From the NCBI GenBank assembly GCA_947488235.1, contig CANLAQ010000003.1:25438-89437 (forward strand): a stretch of DNA of 64,000 bases, read 5' to 3'. The stretch comes from Flavobacteriales bacterium. Its GTDB lineage: Bacteria; Bacteroidota; Bacteroidia; Flavobacteriales_D; Crocinitomicaceae. Within the stretch, counting starts at the first letter, position 1. Each line of letters starts with the position of its first letter. Positions 37,027 through 46,712 of the stretch are shown here, piece after piece. Under the pieces are notes generated by a model that was not told the origin of the DNA, did not search any database, and worked only from the letters and a program-made list of their open reading frames with translations. A program made the translations under genes and the position numbers.

Positions 37027-38418
37027 ATGAATTATGATGTCATTGTTGTAGGAAGTGGTCCTGGAGGTTATGTTACCGCTATACGCGCTTCACAACTAGG
37101 TCTTAAAACGGCTATTGTAGAACGAGAATCTCTTGGAGGTGTTTGCTTAAATTGGGGATGTATACCAACCAAAGCTTTAATAAAAAGCGCCAATGTTTTT
37201 GAGTATTTGAATCATGCAGCGGACTATGGAATTACTGTTAAAGATGCCAAAATGGATTTTGGAGCTATGGTGAAGAGAAGTCGTGATATTGCTAATGGTA
37301 TGAGTACTGGTATTCAATTTTTAATGAAAAAGAATAAAATTGATGTCCTTACTGGAAATGGTAAAATTGCAGCTGGAAAATCTGTAATCGTTACAGACGC
37401 ATCAGGACTTTCCACAACATATACAGCAGGAAAAGCTGTTATCATTGCAACTGGATCTCGATCTCGTGAATTACCAAATCTTCCGCAAGATGGCAAGAAA
37501 ATAATCGGATACAGACAAGCAATGACCTTAGACAACCAACCTAAACGCATAGTAATTGTTGGATCAGGTGCTATTGGAGTTGAATTTGCCTATATCTATA
37601 ATGCCATTGGTACAGAAGTTACCGTTGTTGAATACCTTCCAAACATTGTTCCTGTTGAAGATGAAGATGTATCTAAGCAATTGGAGAAATCATTCAAAAA
37701 AGCAGGTGTAAAAATTATGACCAATGCTTCTGTTGAAAGTGTAGATACTTCAGGAAAAGAATGTATTGTTTCCATTAAGACAGAAAAAGGTGAAGAGAAA
37801 ATTTCTTGTGATGTAGTACTTTCGGCTGTTGGAATTCAAGCAAATATTGAAGGAATAGGTTTAGAAGAAATTGGCATTGTGGTTGATAAAGGCCGCGTCT
37901 TAGTAGATGAATACTACCAAACAAATATGCCAGGATATTATGCCATTGGTGATATTGTTCCTGGTCCCGCTTTAGCACATGTTGCTTCTGCAGAAGGAAT
38001 TATTTGTGTTGAAAAAATCGCTGGACATGATCCTGCACCCTTAGATTATGGAAATATACCAGGATGTACTTATTGTTCACCAGAAGTAGCCTCTGTGGGT
38101 ATGACTGAAAAGGCAGCGAAAGCCGCTGGAATCGATGTTAAAATAGGTAAGTTTCCTTTTTCTGCATCTGGAAAAGCAAGTGCTGCCGGAGCAAAAGATG
38201 GATTTGTCAAATTAATTTTTGATGCCAAATATGGCGAATTATTAGGCGGTCATATGATTGGTGCTAATGTTACGGAAATGGTTGCTGAATTGGTAGCAGT
38301 TCGTAAATTGGAAACAACAGGACATGAATTAATTAAAACAGTTCACCCTCATCCAACGATGTCAGAAGCAATAATGGAAGCCGCTGCTGCTGCATATGGA
38401 GAGGTAATCCACTTGTAA
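37027..38418 (+). CDS. lpd: Dihydrolipoyl dehydrogenase
   Basis: E3 subunit shared by 2-oxoacid dehydrogenases, reoxidising dihydrolipoate with FAD and NAD. 463 residues. FAD-binding VVGSGPGGYVTAIRA, redox-active GGVCLNWGCIPTK (Cys40, Cys45), NAD-binding VIVGSGAIGVEFAYIY-like segment, FAD site YAIGDIVPGPALAHVASAEG and C-terminal HPHPTMSEAIMEA with the active-site histidine. The ATG at 37027 begins the FAD-binding strand. A TTG 21 nt upstream would overlap the -7 box region. A terminator follows. Confidence 0.96.
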   Translation: MNYDVIVVGSGPGGYVTAIRASQLGLKTAIVERESLGGVCLNWGCIPTKALIKSANVFEYLNHAADYGITVKDAKMDFGAMVKRSRDIANGMSTGIQFLMKKNKIDVLTGNGKIAAGKSVIVTDASGLSTTYTAGKAVIIATGSRSRELPNLPQDGKKIIGYRQAMTLDNQPKRIVIVGSGAIGVEFAYIYNAIGTEVTVVEYLPNIVPVEDEDVSKQLEKSFKKAGVKIMTNASVESVDTSGKECIVSIKTEKGEEKISCDVVLSAVGIQANIEGIGLEEIGIVVDKGRVLVDEYYQTNMPGYYAIGDIVPGPALAHVASAEGIICVEKIAGHDPAPLDYGNIPGCTYCSPEVASVGMTEKAAKAAGIDVKIGKFPFSASGKASAAGAKDGFVKLIFDAKYGELLGGHMIGANVTEMVAELVAVRKLETTGHELIKTVHPHPTMSEAIMEAAAAAYGEVIHL

Positions 38419-38436
38419 GTTTCTTTAATTAATATT

Positions 38437-38472
38437 AAAAAGGTAATTTAGGGAACTTAATTACCTTTTTTT
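38437..38472 (+). terminator. Terminator of lpd, abutting the CotH start codon
   Basis: Perfect 12-bp arms 38437-38448 and 38459-38470 with a 10-nt loop and a T-tract at 38466-38472. The ATG of the next gene begins at 38473. Confidence 0.8.
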
Positions 38473-41400
38473 ATGCGAATAACTTTTTTATTGACGCTAT
38501 TTATTTTGATTTTCACACAAAATTCAAATGCTCAAATTGTCCTCAATGAAGCCTGTAATAAAAATTACACCAATGCTCTTGACGAGGATGGAGACGCATC
38601 CGATTGGTTGGAACTTTATAATGCTGGAGCTAGTCCTGTTAACTTAACAGGCTTTGGACTCAGTGATAATTCTTTGATTCCTCAAAAATGGATTTTTAAT
38701 GCCTTGACGCTGAATCCTGGTGATTTTAAATTAATTTATTGCAGTGGAAAAGATCGCATTGAAACAGCTCCATTTGACCCTGCAGTTTATGTTTCTAACT
38801 ACACTCCTTTTTCGGGATGGAATACACATAATTTTACGAGTCCTTATAACTGGGATGGCGTAAGTAATCTTGTCATTAATATTTGCGCTTACAACAATTC
38901 TGGATACACAGAGAATTCTATTTTTAAGCAAACGGCCACAAGTTATGCTTCCACTTCTTTTGCAGTCAATGACGGAAGTGAATCTTCCTGTTCAAAATCA
39001 CTGGGTGGCTTATATTATCAGCGACCTAATTTAAAAATAAATGGCGTCACTTTAGATTTTGGAACTATCCAGAATTCTCCGACAGACTATCCAGCTCCTT
39101 ATGGCAATTGGTATTGGTGCTCTAGACATCAAATAATGATAAGAGCCAGTGAATTAATTGCTGCTGGGATATCAGCCGGACCTATCAACTCATTGGGATT
39201 TGAAGTTGTTTCCAGTATTGGAGAGTTTTATAACTACATTGATATTGCCGTGACTTCAACTTCTCAAACGGAACTAAGTGCCAACTTTATTCCTGTACAA
39301 GGATATTCTTACCACACTAATTTTAAAATATCCTCTGAAGGAGAGCAAATATTTTTAAATGACCCTATAGGCAACAACATTAGTTTTCTAAATGTCAATT
39401 CACCCCAATTAGACATCTCAGTTGGCCGCCAACCAGATGGTGCTGCCAATAGTCTTTGGTTAACGCCCAGTCCTAGCGCGAGCAACAATTTAGTCGCTTC
39501 TTTTACAGATACTTTGATCCGTCCCATTATTACAAAACCAGCAGGGATTTATCAAAGTGTATTTTACACTAAGGCTCTTAATCCAAATGACACGACCACC
39601 AGTAAATTAGTTTATACCATTGATGGAAGCACCCCTACTCTTAATTCGCCTTTATTCACAGACTCTGTCTTAGTTTTTCAGCCTGGTTCGCTGCGATATC
39701 AAATTTTTCCAAAAACAAATAATGGTTATTTACCAAGTAAAGAAAAGATTACTTCCTATGTCTTTAATATAGCGCATTCTACTCCTATATTATTGGTGAC
39801 TACAGATTTGAATAATTTGTATGGAGCACAAGGTATATTTGACAATTATACTTCTGATTGGATAAAAGCAGCACATGTCACTTGGCTTTCTAAAGAACCA
39901 GAGCACCCTCAACTTTTCACTACCAATACATCCATGCGTATGGATGGAGGTGCAGGAGGAAGTAGATCACAACCCCAACATTCATTTAGATTATCTTTTG
40001 ATCACTCAACTTTAGGAGAAAACACCATCAATGAACCTTTGATTCCACGAATTCCTTCACGCAACAAATACAGTGATGTCTATTTAAGAAATGGAAGTAA
40101 TCAATATCTAGCTTTTCCTCAAAAAGACGCTTGTCAAACCTACCTGATGAGTAAGGGCACCAAAAATTATTATTCCAATATGGTGCCGGTAAGCGTCTAT
40201 ATTAATGGGCAATATTTTGGACTTTATGAATTAAGAGAAAAATTTAATGTCGAATATTTTGATGAAAGAGAACAAGTTATTGATGATTCAGTTGAAATTC
40301 TCTCGCTTAGTTATTACTATGGTGGTATTTTGCGCGCGCTGCAGGGAGATGTGAATCATTTTTATACTTCCTACGGATTATTTGACGCCCTTGACCCAAG
40401 CCTACCGAATTACTATGAATTGGCTGATCAACATTTTGATTTAGCACATTATACCGATTATATCATCTCAGAATCTTGGATGGGAAATGTGGATTGGCCC
40501 GGAAATAATATAAAAATCTATCGTTCAAATAAGTCAAATTATCGTTGGCGCTTTGGATTAATCGACTTAGAATTATCAATGGGACCAAATGGTTGGACAA
40601 GTTGCACAGACAATCATATTCGCTATATGTTAGATCAAAGTACGGGCAATCCATTCATTAATATTTGGCTGCAGAGTATTCAAAATTTAAAATATAAAAA
40701 CTACTTCATCAATCGATTTGCCGATCAAATGAATACGAGTTATCTCATTGACACCCTTTTGGCTAGCGAAAACATTTTCTATAATGAAATGGTTGTAGAA
40801 ATGCCAAAAGAGTATGCTAGATGGGGAGATCCGAACAATGTGGCAGGACAAATGTCAAACTTTATCAATAACCATCTGATTTTCCAGCAGCAATTGGCCT
40901 GTCGCAGTGAGGAAGTGCGTGAAGATTTATTGAATGAATTTCAATTAATTAAAAAAGTTCAAGTGAAGATGGATGTCTGGCCCGAAGCAAGTGGACGCAT
41001 TCACCTAAATACTATTGAGCCTCAACAATATCCATGGGAGGGAACCTATTTTGATGGCGTACCCATTAAGTTGACGGCAATTGCAGATTCAGGATTTAGT
41101 TTTGTAAAATGGCTTCCAAATAGTTTTATTGTCGATACCTTAAATCCAACTTTTGAAAGCAATATTACCATTGACACAACCTTATTTACAGCCATTTTCA
41201 AATTAATCCCAACACCACCAGACGGACCGAATATTCATTTCAATTTATATCCATCGCCAAGTTCAGGAGAAATAACGATTGCTCATGACAACCTAACGCT
41301 TGCTAAAAATTGTACGATACAAATCTTTGATCTCAATGGTAGAAAAATTTATGATGGCTTATTTGACCCTCTGTCGAAAAAGACAACTTTGAATATTGCT

Positions 41401-41481
41401 AATTTTGAAGCAGCATTATATTTGCTTAAAATCACTAATAATAATGACATATCGGAGACCTTAAAGTTCATCAAACTCTAA
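38473..41481 (+). CDS. Secreted LTD/CotH kinase family protein with T9SS tail
   Basis: 1002 residues. A signal peptide (to ~20) is followed by a lamin-tail domain (about 22-120, LNEACNKNYTNALDEDGDASDWLELYN), a chitobiase-C-like segment near 375 (LVYTIDGSTPTLNSPLF), a CotH domain at about 440-800 (RMDGGAGGSRSQPQHSFRLSF, YFGLYELREKFNVEYF, DWPGNNIKIYR) and a type A T9SS sorting domain at about 920-1002 (FNLYPSPSSGEITI). CotH proteins can be atypical surface protein kinases. Here the metal-binding acidic pair reads IDLEL, not DxD, so activity is uncertain. The start codon directly abuts a terminator hairpin. Confidence 0.88.
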   Translation: MRITFLLTLFILIFTQNSNAQIVLNEACNKNYTNALDEDGDASDWLELYNAGASPVNLTGFGLSDNSLIPQKWIFNALTLNPGDFKLIYCSGKDRIETAPFDPAVYVSNYTPFSGWNTHNFTSPYNWDGVSNLVINICAYNNSGYTENSIFKQTATSYASTSFAVNDGSESSCSKSLGGLYYQRPNLKINGVTLDFGTIQNSPTDYPAPYGNWYWCSRHQIMIRASELIAAGISAGPINSLGFEVVSSIGEFYNYIDIAVTSTSQTELSANFIPVQGYSYHTNFKISSEGEQIFLNDPIGNNISFLNVNSPQLDISVGRQPDGAANSLWLTPSPSASNNLVASFTDTLIRPIITKPAGIYQSVFYTKALNPNDTTTSKLVYTIDGSTPTLNSPLFTDSVLVFQPGSLRYQIFPKTNNGYLPSKEKITSYVFNIAHSTPILLVTTDLNNLYGAQGIFDNYTSDWIKAAHVTWLSKEPEHPQLFTTNTSMRMDGGAGGSRSQPQHSFRLSFDHSTLGENTINEPLIPRIPSRNKYSDVYLRNGSNQYLAFPQKDACQTYLMSKGTKNYYSNMVPVSVYINGQYFGLYELREKFNVEYFDEREQVIDDSVEILSLSYYYGGILRALQGDVNHFYTSYGLFDALDPSLPNYYELADQHFDLAHYTDYIISESWMGNVDWPGNNIKIYRSNKSNYRWRFGLIDLELSMGPNGWTSCTDNHIRYMLDQSTGNPFINIWLQSIQNLKYKNYFINRFADQMNTSYLIDTLLASENIFYNEMVVEMPKEYARWGDPNNVAGQMSNFINNHLIFQQQLACRSEEVREDLLNEFQLIKKVQVKMDVWPEASGRIHLNTIEPQQYPWEGTYFDGVPIKLTAIADSGFSFVKWLPNSFIVDTLNPTFESNITIDTTLFTAIFKLIPTPPDGPNIHFNLYPSPSSGEITIAHDNLTLAKNCTIQIFDLNGRKIYDGLFDPLSKKTTLNIANFEAALYLLKITNNNDISETLKFIKL

Positions 41482-41496
41482 TAATGTCATAATTAA

Positions 41497-41543
41497 GTGA
41501 CAATTCGTCAGCAATTCAAACCCAAACTATCTTAAATTGTCAC
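41497..41543. repeat. Inverted repeat GTGACAATT / AATTGTCAC before dnaK
   Basis: Perfect 9-bp arms at 41497-41505 and 41535-41543, followed by a T-rich run. It could be a weak terminator of the CotH gene or a dnaK control site. Confidence 0.4.
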
Positions 41544-41618
41544 CCTTTTTTTATTTTTATTCATTGGCATATTAATTGACTTTTGCTCAGCAATTGAATT
41601 AAAAATAAATTTAAAAAA

Positions 41619-43526
41619 ATGGGAAAAATAATTGGAATTGACTTAGGTACCACAAATTCATGTGTATCTGTCATGGAAGGAAATGAACCAGTAGTAATTG
41701 CAAATTCTGAAGGAAAAAGAACAACGCCTTCAGTTGTTGGTTTTGTTGAAGGAGGCGAGCGTAAAGTTGGTGATCCAGCAAAAAGACAAGCTATTACAAA
41801 TCCTACCAAAACTATTTCATCAATCAAAAGATTCATGGGATCTAGTTTTGATGAATGCAAAAAAGAAATCGCTCGTGTACCTTACAAAGTAGTAAAAGGC
41901 GATAACAATACACCGCGTGTTAAAATTGACGATAGATTATATTCTCCTCAAGAAATCTCCGCTATGATTCTTCAAAAGATGAAGAAAACAGCAGAAGATT
42001 ATTTAGGACATGATATCACTGAAGCAGTTGTAACTGTTCCGGCTTACTTTAATGACGCTCAAAGACAAGCAACAAAAGAAGCAGGTGAAATCGCTGGATT
42101 AACAATTAAAAGAATTATCAACGAACCAACTGCTGCTGCTTTAGCATACGGATTGGATAAAAAAGGAATTGATCAAAAAATCGTTGTTTTTGACTTTGGT
42201 GGTGGAACACATGATGTGTCTATCCTTGAACTTGGAGATGGTGTTTTTGAAGTATTATCAACTGACGGAGACACTCATTTAGGTGGTGATGATGTTGATG
42301 AAGTAATCATTCAATGGTTGGCAGATGAGTTTAAGAAAGATGAGGGATTAGATTTACGACAAGATCCAATGGCTTTACAAAGATTAAAAGAAGCTGCTGA
42401 GAAAGCGAAAATTGAACTTTCATCAACGACATCAACTGAAATCAATCTTCCATATATCATGCCTGTTAATGGTATTCCAAAGCACTTGGTAAGAACGATG
42501 CAACGCGCGAAGTTTGAACAATTAATTGCTACCATTGTAGAAAGAACTATTGCTCCTTGTCGCTCAGCATTGAAAAATGCAGGTTTGTCAGCAAGTGATA
42601 TCAATGAAGTTATTTTAGTAGGTGGTTCAACTCGTATTCCAATCATTCAGGATGCAGTAGAGCGTTTCTTCGGAAAAGCACCTTCTAAGGGCGTAAATCC
42701 AGATGAAGTTGTTGCACTTGGTGCTGCTATTCAAGGTGGAGTATTGACAGGAGAGGTTAAGGATGTATTGTTACTTGATGTTATTCCTTTATCTCTTGGA
42801 ATTGAAACAATGGGTGGTGTATTTACAAAACTAATTGAGGCTAACACAACCATTCCTACTAAAAAATCAGAAGTTTTTTCTACGGCATCTGACAATCAAC
42901 CATCAGTTGATATCCATGTATTACAAGGAGAAAGATCAATGTCCGCTGATAATAAAACTTTAGGTAGATTTCAATTAACAGATCTTCCACCAGCAGCAAG
43001 AGGGGTTCCTCAAATTGAAGTATCGTTTGATATTGATGCTAATGGAATTATGAATATTTCTGCTAAAGATAAAGGTACAGGGAAACAGCAATCCATTAAG
43101 ATCGAATCTGCATCTGGTCTATCAGAAGAAGAAATTGTTAGAATGAAAGCAGAAGCAGAGGCAAATGCTGATCTTGACAAGAAGAAAAGAGATGAAGTTG
43201 AATTGATTAATAAAGCAGATTCCACTATTTTTCAAACGGAAAGACAATTAAAAGAATACGGTGACAAAATACCTGCGGAAAAGAAACAACCTATTGAAGA
43301 CGCATTAAGCGAATTAAAAAAGGAATTTGAAGCAAGAAACACCGAGAATCTTGATGCAGCCATTGAGAAATTAAATTCTGTTTTCCAAGCAGCATCTGAA
43401 GAAATGTACAATGCAGCCAATGCAGATGGTGGTTCTTCAACTGGACAAGCAGAAAGTCAAGGTTCTGAAAATCCACAAGATGAGGTTACTGATGTAGACT
43501 TCGAAGAAGTAAATGATAAAAAATAA
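41619..43526 (+). CDS. dnaK: Chaperone DnaK (Hsp70)
   Basis: 635-residue ATP-dependent chaperone. The nucleotide-binding domain has [28 protein letters not shown] and [11 protein letters not shown]. The substrate-binding domain starts near residue 385 ([14 protein letters not shown]) and the tail ends [11 protein letters not shown]. Neither grpE nor dnaJ is adjacent. The 137 bp upstream holds an inverted and a direct repeat but no CIRCE element. A good terminator follows at 43549. Confidence 0.98.
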   Translation: MGKIIGIDLGTTNSCVSVMEGNEPVVIANSEGKRTTPSVVGFVEGGERKVGDPAKRQAITNPTKTISSIKRFMGSSFDECKKEIARVPYKVVKGDNNTPRVKIDDRLYSPQEISAMILQKMKKTAEDYLGHDITEAVVTVPAYFNDAQRQATKEAGEIAGLTIKRIINEPTAAALAYGLDKKGIDQKIVVFDFGGGTHDVSILELGDGVFEVLSTDGDTHLGGDDVDEVIIQWLADEFKKDEGLDLRQDPMALQRLKEAAEKAKIELSSTTSTEINLPYIMPVNGIPKHLVRTMQRAKFEQLIATIVERTIAPCRSALKNAGLSASDINEVILVGGSTRIPIIQDAVERFFGKAPSKGVNPDEVVALGAAIQGGVLTGEVKDVLLLDVIPLSLGIETMGGVFTKLIEANTTIPTKKSEVFSTASDNQPSVDIHVLQGERSMSADNKTLGRFQLTDLPPAARGVPQIEVSFDIDANGIMNISAKDKGTGKQQSIKIESASGLSEEEIVRMKAEAEANADLDKKKRDEVELINKADSTIFQTERQLKEYGDKIPAEKKQPIEDALSELKKEFEARNTENLDAAIEKLNSVFQAASEEMYNAANADGGSSTGQAESQGSENPQDEVTDVDFEEVNDKK

Positions 43527-43548
43527 GTAATTGAAATTCAATTAATTA

Positions 43549-43579
43549 AAGGGCATTCGATGAGTGTCCTTTTTTTTTT
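43549..43579 (+). terminator. Terminator of dnaK
   Basis: A 10-bp stem (AAGGGCATTC with GAGTGTCCTT, two G-U pairs) with a 3-nt loop, followed by a run of T to 43579. Confidence 0.8.
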
Positions 43580-43591
43580 GTATTATTGCAC

Positions 43592-44365
43592 ATGCTTTAT
43601 TTCAAAAAGGTACTTCATCCGACTAGTAAAGAATGGTGCGTGTTTATTCACGGCGCTGGAGGGAGTTCTAATATTTGGTATAAACAAGTGAAGCCTTATT
43701 CTTCCAATTTCAATATTTTACTTATTGATTTAAGAGGTCATGGCAAATCAAAAGACTTAAAGACAAGTAAAAATTATTCTTTCGAAATGATTGCGGAAGA
43801 TGTAATTGAAGTGGTTCAATTTAATAAAATTAAAGAAGCCAATTTTGTTGGAGTTTCCCTTGGAACTATTATTATTTATCAAATTTTTGCACTGAATCCA
43901 AGCATTGTAAAATCAATGATTTTTTCAGGAGCCATTACCCAATTGAATGTTAAATCTCGTGTGCTTTTGCGCGTTGGCCGCATATTAAATCCTCTTTTGC
44001 CTTATATGGTTTTATATTCTCTTTTAGCAAGAATTATAATGCCCAAGCACAATCATAGAAAATCAAGGTTGCTGTTTATCAATGAGGCTAAAAAAGTAAT
44101 GACTAATGAATTTAATCGTTGGTTTAAATTAACAGCGCGTCTCACTAAATATCTTAATAAAGTGGAGCACAACAATATAAATAAACCCACACTTTACATC
44201 ATGGGAAGTGAGGATCATTTGTTTCTAGAACCTGTAAAACACATTGTAAAAAAGAATGACATTTTTCTATTAGAAATTGTTCCCAACTGTGGACATGTTG
44301 TCAATGTTGAACAAGCTGAAATATTCAATGATCTTTCAATTGATTTCATCAAGCAAATCGCTTAA
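43592..44365 (+). CDS. Alpha/beta hydrolase
   Basis: 257 residues with the hydrolase triad layout: oxyanion region FIHGAGGSSNIW, nucleophile elbow VGVSLGT (GxSxG), Asp in MGSEDHLF and His in NCGHVVNVE. The substrate is unknown. The start is ATG at 43592; a TTG two codons earlier is less likely. It lies 16 nt before mnmH and may be the first gene of the selenium operon, though no functional link is evident. Confidence 0.85.
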   Translation: MLYFKKVLHPTSKEWCVFIHGAGGSSNIWYKQVKPYSSNFNILLIDLRGHGKSKDLKTSKNYSFEMIAEDVIEVVQFNKIKEANFVGVSLGTIIIYQIFALNPSIVKSMIFSGAITQLNVKSRVLLRVGRILNPLLPYMVLYSLLARIIMPKHNHRKSRLLFINEAKKVMTNEFNRWFKLTARLTKYLNKVEHNNINKPTLYIMGSEDHLFLEPVKHIVKKNDIFLLEIVPNCGHVVNVEQAEIFNDLSIDFIKQIA

Positions 44366-44381
44366 TTAACTATTCTTCTTA

Positions 44382-45386
44382 ATGGATTGGCTATCATTTG
44401 ACTTGGATTTAACACAAAACTCCATAATTATTGATGTTAGAAGTGAATCTGAATACATACAAGGTCACATTCCAGGGGCATTTAATGTCCCCGTACTTAA
44501 TGATGAGCATCGAAAAATCGTTGGGACCATCTATAAGCAAGCTGGAAAAGAAAAAGCAATTTTAAAAGGATTAGAATTATTAGGGCCCGATATAAGCACA
44601 CGATTAAAATTAGCCATTCAATATTGTCAAAAAGAGCAAAATATCATCATTCATTGCTGGAGAGGTGGAATGAGAAGTCAATTTTTTGCTTTTATCATGG
44701 AGTTTTATGGCTTCAAAGTGAAAGTACTGCAAGGTGGCTATAAAGCCTTTCGTAATCATGTGTTAAACTCCTTCAAGCTGCCTTATCAAATTAATGTTCT
44801 TGGTGGTAAAACGGGTTCAGGAAAAACACATGTTTTAAATGAATTAAAATCTAAAGGAGCCGCCATGATTGACCTCGAAGGACTTGCGCATCATCGTGGT
44901 TCATCATTTGGCGCAATTGGCATGCCTCTACAACCGAGTCAAGAACAATTTGAAAACGAACTGAGTTTGCAACTGTTCTTATTGAACCAAAATACCATTT
45001 GGATAGAAGATGAAGGAAGAACCGTTGGGAGTAGGGTTATCCCTGAAGGCCTTTGGCTTCAGATGCGAAAAGCGCCTCATTATTTTTTAAATACTAATTT
45101 TGAAATGCGTTTAAATCAAATTATGATTGACTACGGATCCTTTCCAAAGGAAGAATTATTGTTAGCAATGGAACGCATTGCAAAACGCTTAGGACCACAA
45201 CATGTAAAAACAGCCTTAGAAGCAATAAACAATGGTCAAATAAAAGAAGCTTTCGCCATGGCGCTTGCCTATTACGATAAAGCTTATACTTTTCAAAAGG
45301 AAAAACATCCTTTGGGTGAAAAAATTGAAGTTGAAGTGGAGCAACTAGATGCTAGTGAAATTGCTGCTAAATTGATGAAACAATAA
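44382..45386 (+). CDS. mnmH: tRNA 2-selenouridine synthase
   Basis: Uses selenophosphate to replace sulfur by selenium at the wobble 2-thiouridine of tRNAs for Lys, Glu and Gln, via a geranylated intermediate. 334 residues. A rhodanese domain (about 1-125) with catalytic Cys92 (HCWRGGMRS) is followed by a P-loop domain with GGKTGSGKT at 141-149. It is one base upstream of selD, which makes its selenium donor. Confidence 0.94.
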   Translation: MDWLSFDLDLTQNSIIIDVRSESEYIQGHIPGAFNVPVLNDEHRKIVGTIYKQAGKEKAILKGLELLGPDISTRLKLAIQYCQKEQNIIIHCWRGGMRSQFFAFIMEFYGFKVKVLQGGYKAFRNHVLNSFKLPYQINVLGGKTGSGKTHVLNELKSKGAAMIDLEGLAHHRGSSFGAIGMPLQPSQEQFENELSLQLFLLNQNTIWIEDEGRTVGSRVIPEGLWLQMRKAPHYFLNTNFEMRLNQIMIDYGSFPKEELLLAMERIAKRLGPQHVKTALEAINNGQIKEAFAMALAYYDKAYTFQKEKHPLGEKIEVEVEQLDASEIAAKLMKQ

Positions 45387-45387
45387 A

Positions 45388-46419
45388 ATGGATAATTCGA
45401 CAATAAAACTTACTGGCTATACCAAAGGAGGCGGCTGCGGTTGCAAAATCCCACCTGCTCAATTAAGTGAATTATTGACCGGTATTACCAAAGAATCTTC
45501 AGGGAAATTATTGGTTGGTAATTCTAGTGCTGACGATGCGGCAGTATATGATTTGGATAATGATTTGTGCTTGATCAGTACCACAGATTTCTTTACACCT
45601 ATAGTAGATGATCCGTATGATTTCGGGAGAATCGCTGCTGCGAACGCTATTTCTGATGTTTATGCAATGGGAGGAAAACCATTACTTGCTTTAAGTATTG
45701 TAGCTTGGCCGACCCAACTTCCGATTTCAATTGCAAGTCAAGTAATTAGCGGCGCAAATGAAATGTGCTCACAAGCAGGAATCTCCATTGTTGGTGGACA
45801 TTCCATTGAAAATCCAGAGCCGATTTTTGGACTCTCAGTCAATGGAACTGTTTCTAAGGCACAAATTAAAAAAAATAATACGGCCCATGAAAATGATTTG
45901 ATCTTCATGACAAAAGCCATTGGAACCGGTATTTTAAGTGCAGCACTCAAGAGAAATCTTTTGGGAGCATCAGATGAAAAATCTATGATTGAAAGTATGT
46001 GTCAATTAAATAAAATAGGAGAAGCATTAGGTAAAATAGTAGAAGTGACGGCAATGACTGATATAACAGGATTTGGTCTATTGGGCCATTTGACTGAAAT
46101 GACGGATAAAAAACGATTGAGTGCTACCATTTATAATTCAAAAATCCCTTTACTTTCTGGAGTAAAAGAACTTGCAGAACAATGGATTTATCCAGACAAT
46201 ACCATGAGAAATTGGAAAATGTATGGCGAAGAAGTGGAAGGAATTGAAGGAATCAGTTTATTGACACTTTGTGACCCGCAAACTAATGGCGGATTACTTT
46301 TTTCAATACACCCCTCCTACCGAGAAACACTTTTAAATTTCTTCGAATTACAACAAGTACCCTTATATGAAATTGGATTTTTTCAAACACCCCAAGAATT
46401 TACTTTAATGATTCAGTAA
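45388..46419 (+). CDS. selD: Selenide, water dikinase
   Basis: Makes selenophosphate from selenide and ATP. 343 residues with the N-terminal GGGCGCK motif placing Cys17 and Lys20 at the same numbers as in E. coli, DDAAVYDL, and the AIR-synthase-like fold (SIVGGHSIENPEPIFGLSVNG, DITGFGLLGHLTEM). The active-site residue is Cys, not Sec. One-base gaps separate it from mnmH and the following small gene, indicating coupled translation. Confidence 0.96.
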   Translation: MDNSTIKLTGYTKGGGCGCKIPPAQLSELLTGITKESSGKLLVGNSSADDAAVYDLDNDLCLISTTDFFTPIVDDPYDFGRIAAANAISDVYAMGGKPLLALSIVAWPTQLPISIASQVISGANEMCSQAGISIVGGHSIENPEPIFGLSVNGTVSKAQIKKNNTAHENDLIFMTKAIGTGILSAALKRNLLGASDEKSMIESMCQLNKIGEALGKIVEVTAMTDITGFGLLGHLTEMTDKKRLSATIYNSKIPLLSGVKELAEQWIYPDNTMRNWKMYGEEVEGIEGISLLTLCDPQTNGGLLFSIHPSYRETLLNFFELQQVPLYEIGFFQTPQEFTLMIQ

Positions 46420-46420
46420 T

Positions 46421-46654
46421 ATGAACATAAAATTTCCTCAATATAGAAAGTTATCGAATGGGAAATCACTGTATGAAATTTGCTCTGAAAATTCCTTTAA
46501 TGAAATACAAATCATTGGAAACAAAAGGATTATGTTTCAATTAAATGCGGAAACCTATTTTGAAAAAATAAAAATTTCAGACATGATCGCAGCACATGAT
46601 CCCTACCAAAAAATAACCTTAGAAGAATTTATCAATGAAAAGCGAAAAATGTAA
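46421..46654 (+). CDS. Small unknown protein of the mnmH-selD operon
   Basis: 77 residues, soluble, no cysteine cluster (one Cys), starting one base after the selD stop. Sequence features are FPQYRKLSNGK near the start, a mixed alpha/beta pattern and a basic C-terminus (FINEKRKM). I do not recognise the family with certainty. Tight packing argues for co-translation with SelD and thus possibly a role in selenium delivery or tRNA modification, but nothing in the sequence proves it. The icmF promoter follows. Confidence 0.75.
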   Translation: MNIKFPQYRKLSNGKSLYEICSENSFNEIQIIGNKRIMFQLNAETYFEKIKISDMIAAHDPYQKITLEEFINEKRKM

Positions 46655-46677
46655 GAGCTTCCTTGCTGTGCTTTTTG

Positions 46678-46685
46678 TAAATTTG
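46678..46685 (+). promoter_or_regulatory. -7 box (TAAATTTG) for icmF
   Basis: An exact match in the 58 bp gap between the selenium-operon small gene and icmF, 27 nt before the ATG. It suggests icmF has its own promoter. Confidence 0.4.
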
Positions 46686-46712
46686 CTCTGAAAGAAATAT
46701 CCGTTAAGTAAT

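Noticed and set aside
41482..41618. CIRCE-type heat-shock element before dnaK
   Set aside because: The inverted repeat present is GTGACAATT/AATTGTCAC with a 29-bp spacer, not the CIRCE sequence or spacing.
42311..42646. 111-codon minus-strand frame inside dnaK
   Set aside because: Antisense shadow of dnaK; long open antisense frames in dnaK genes are a known annotation artefact.
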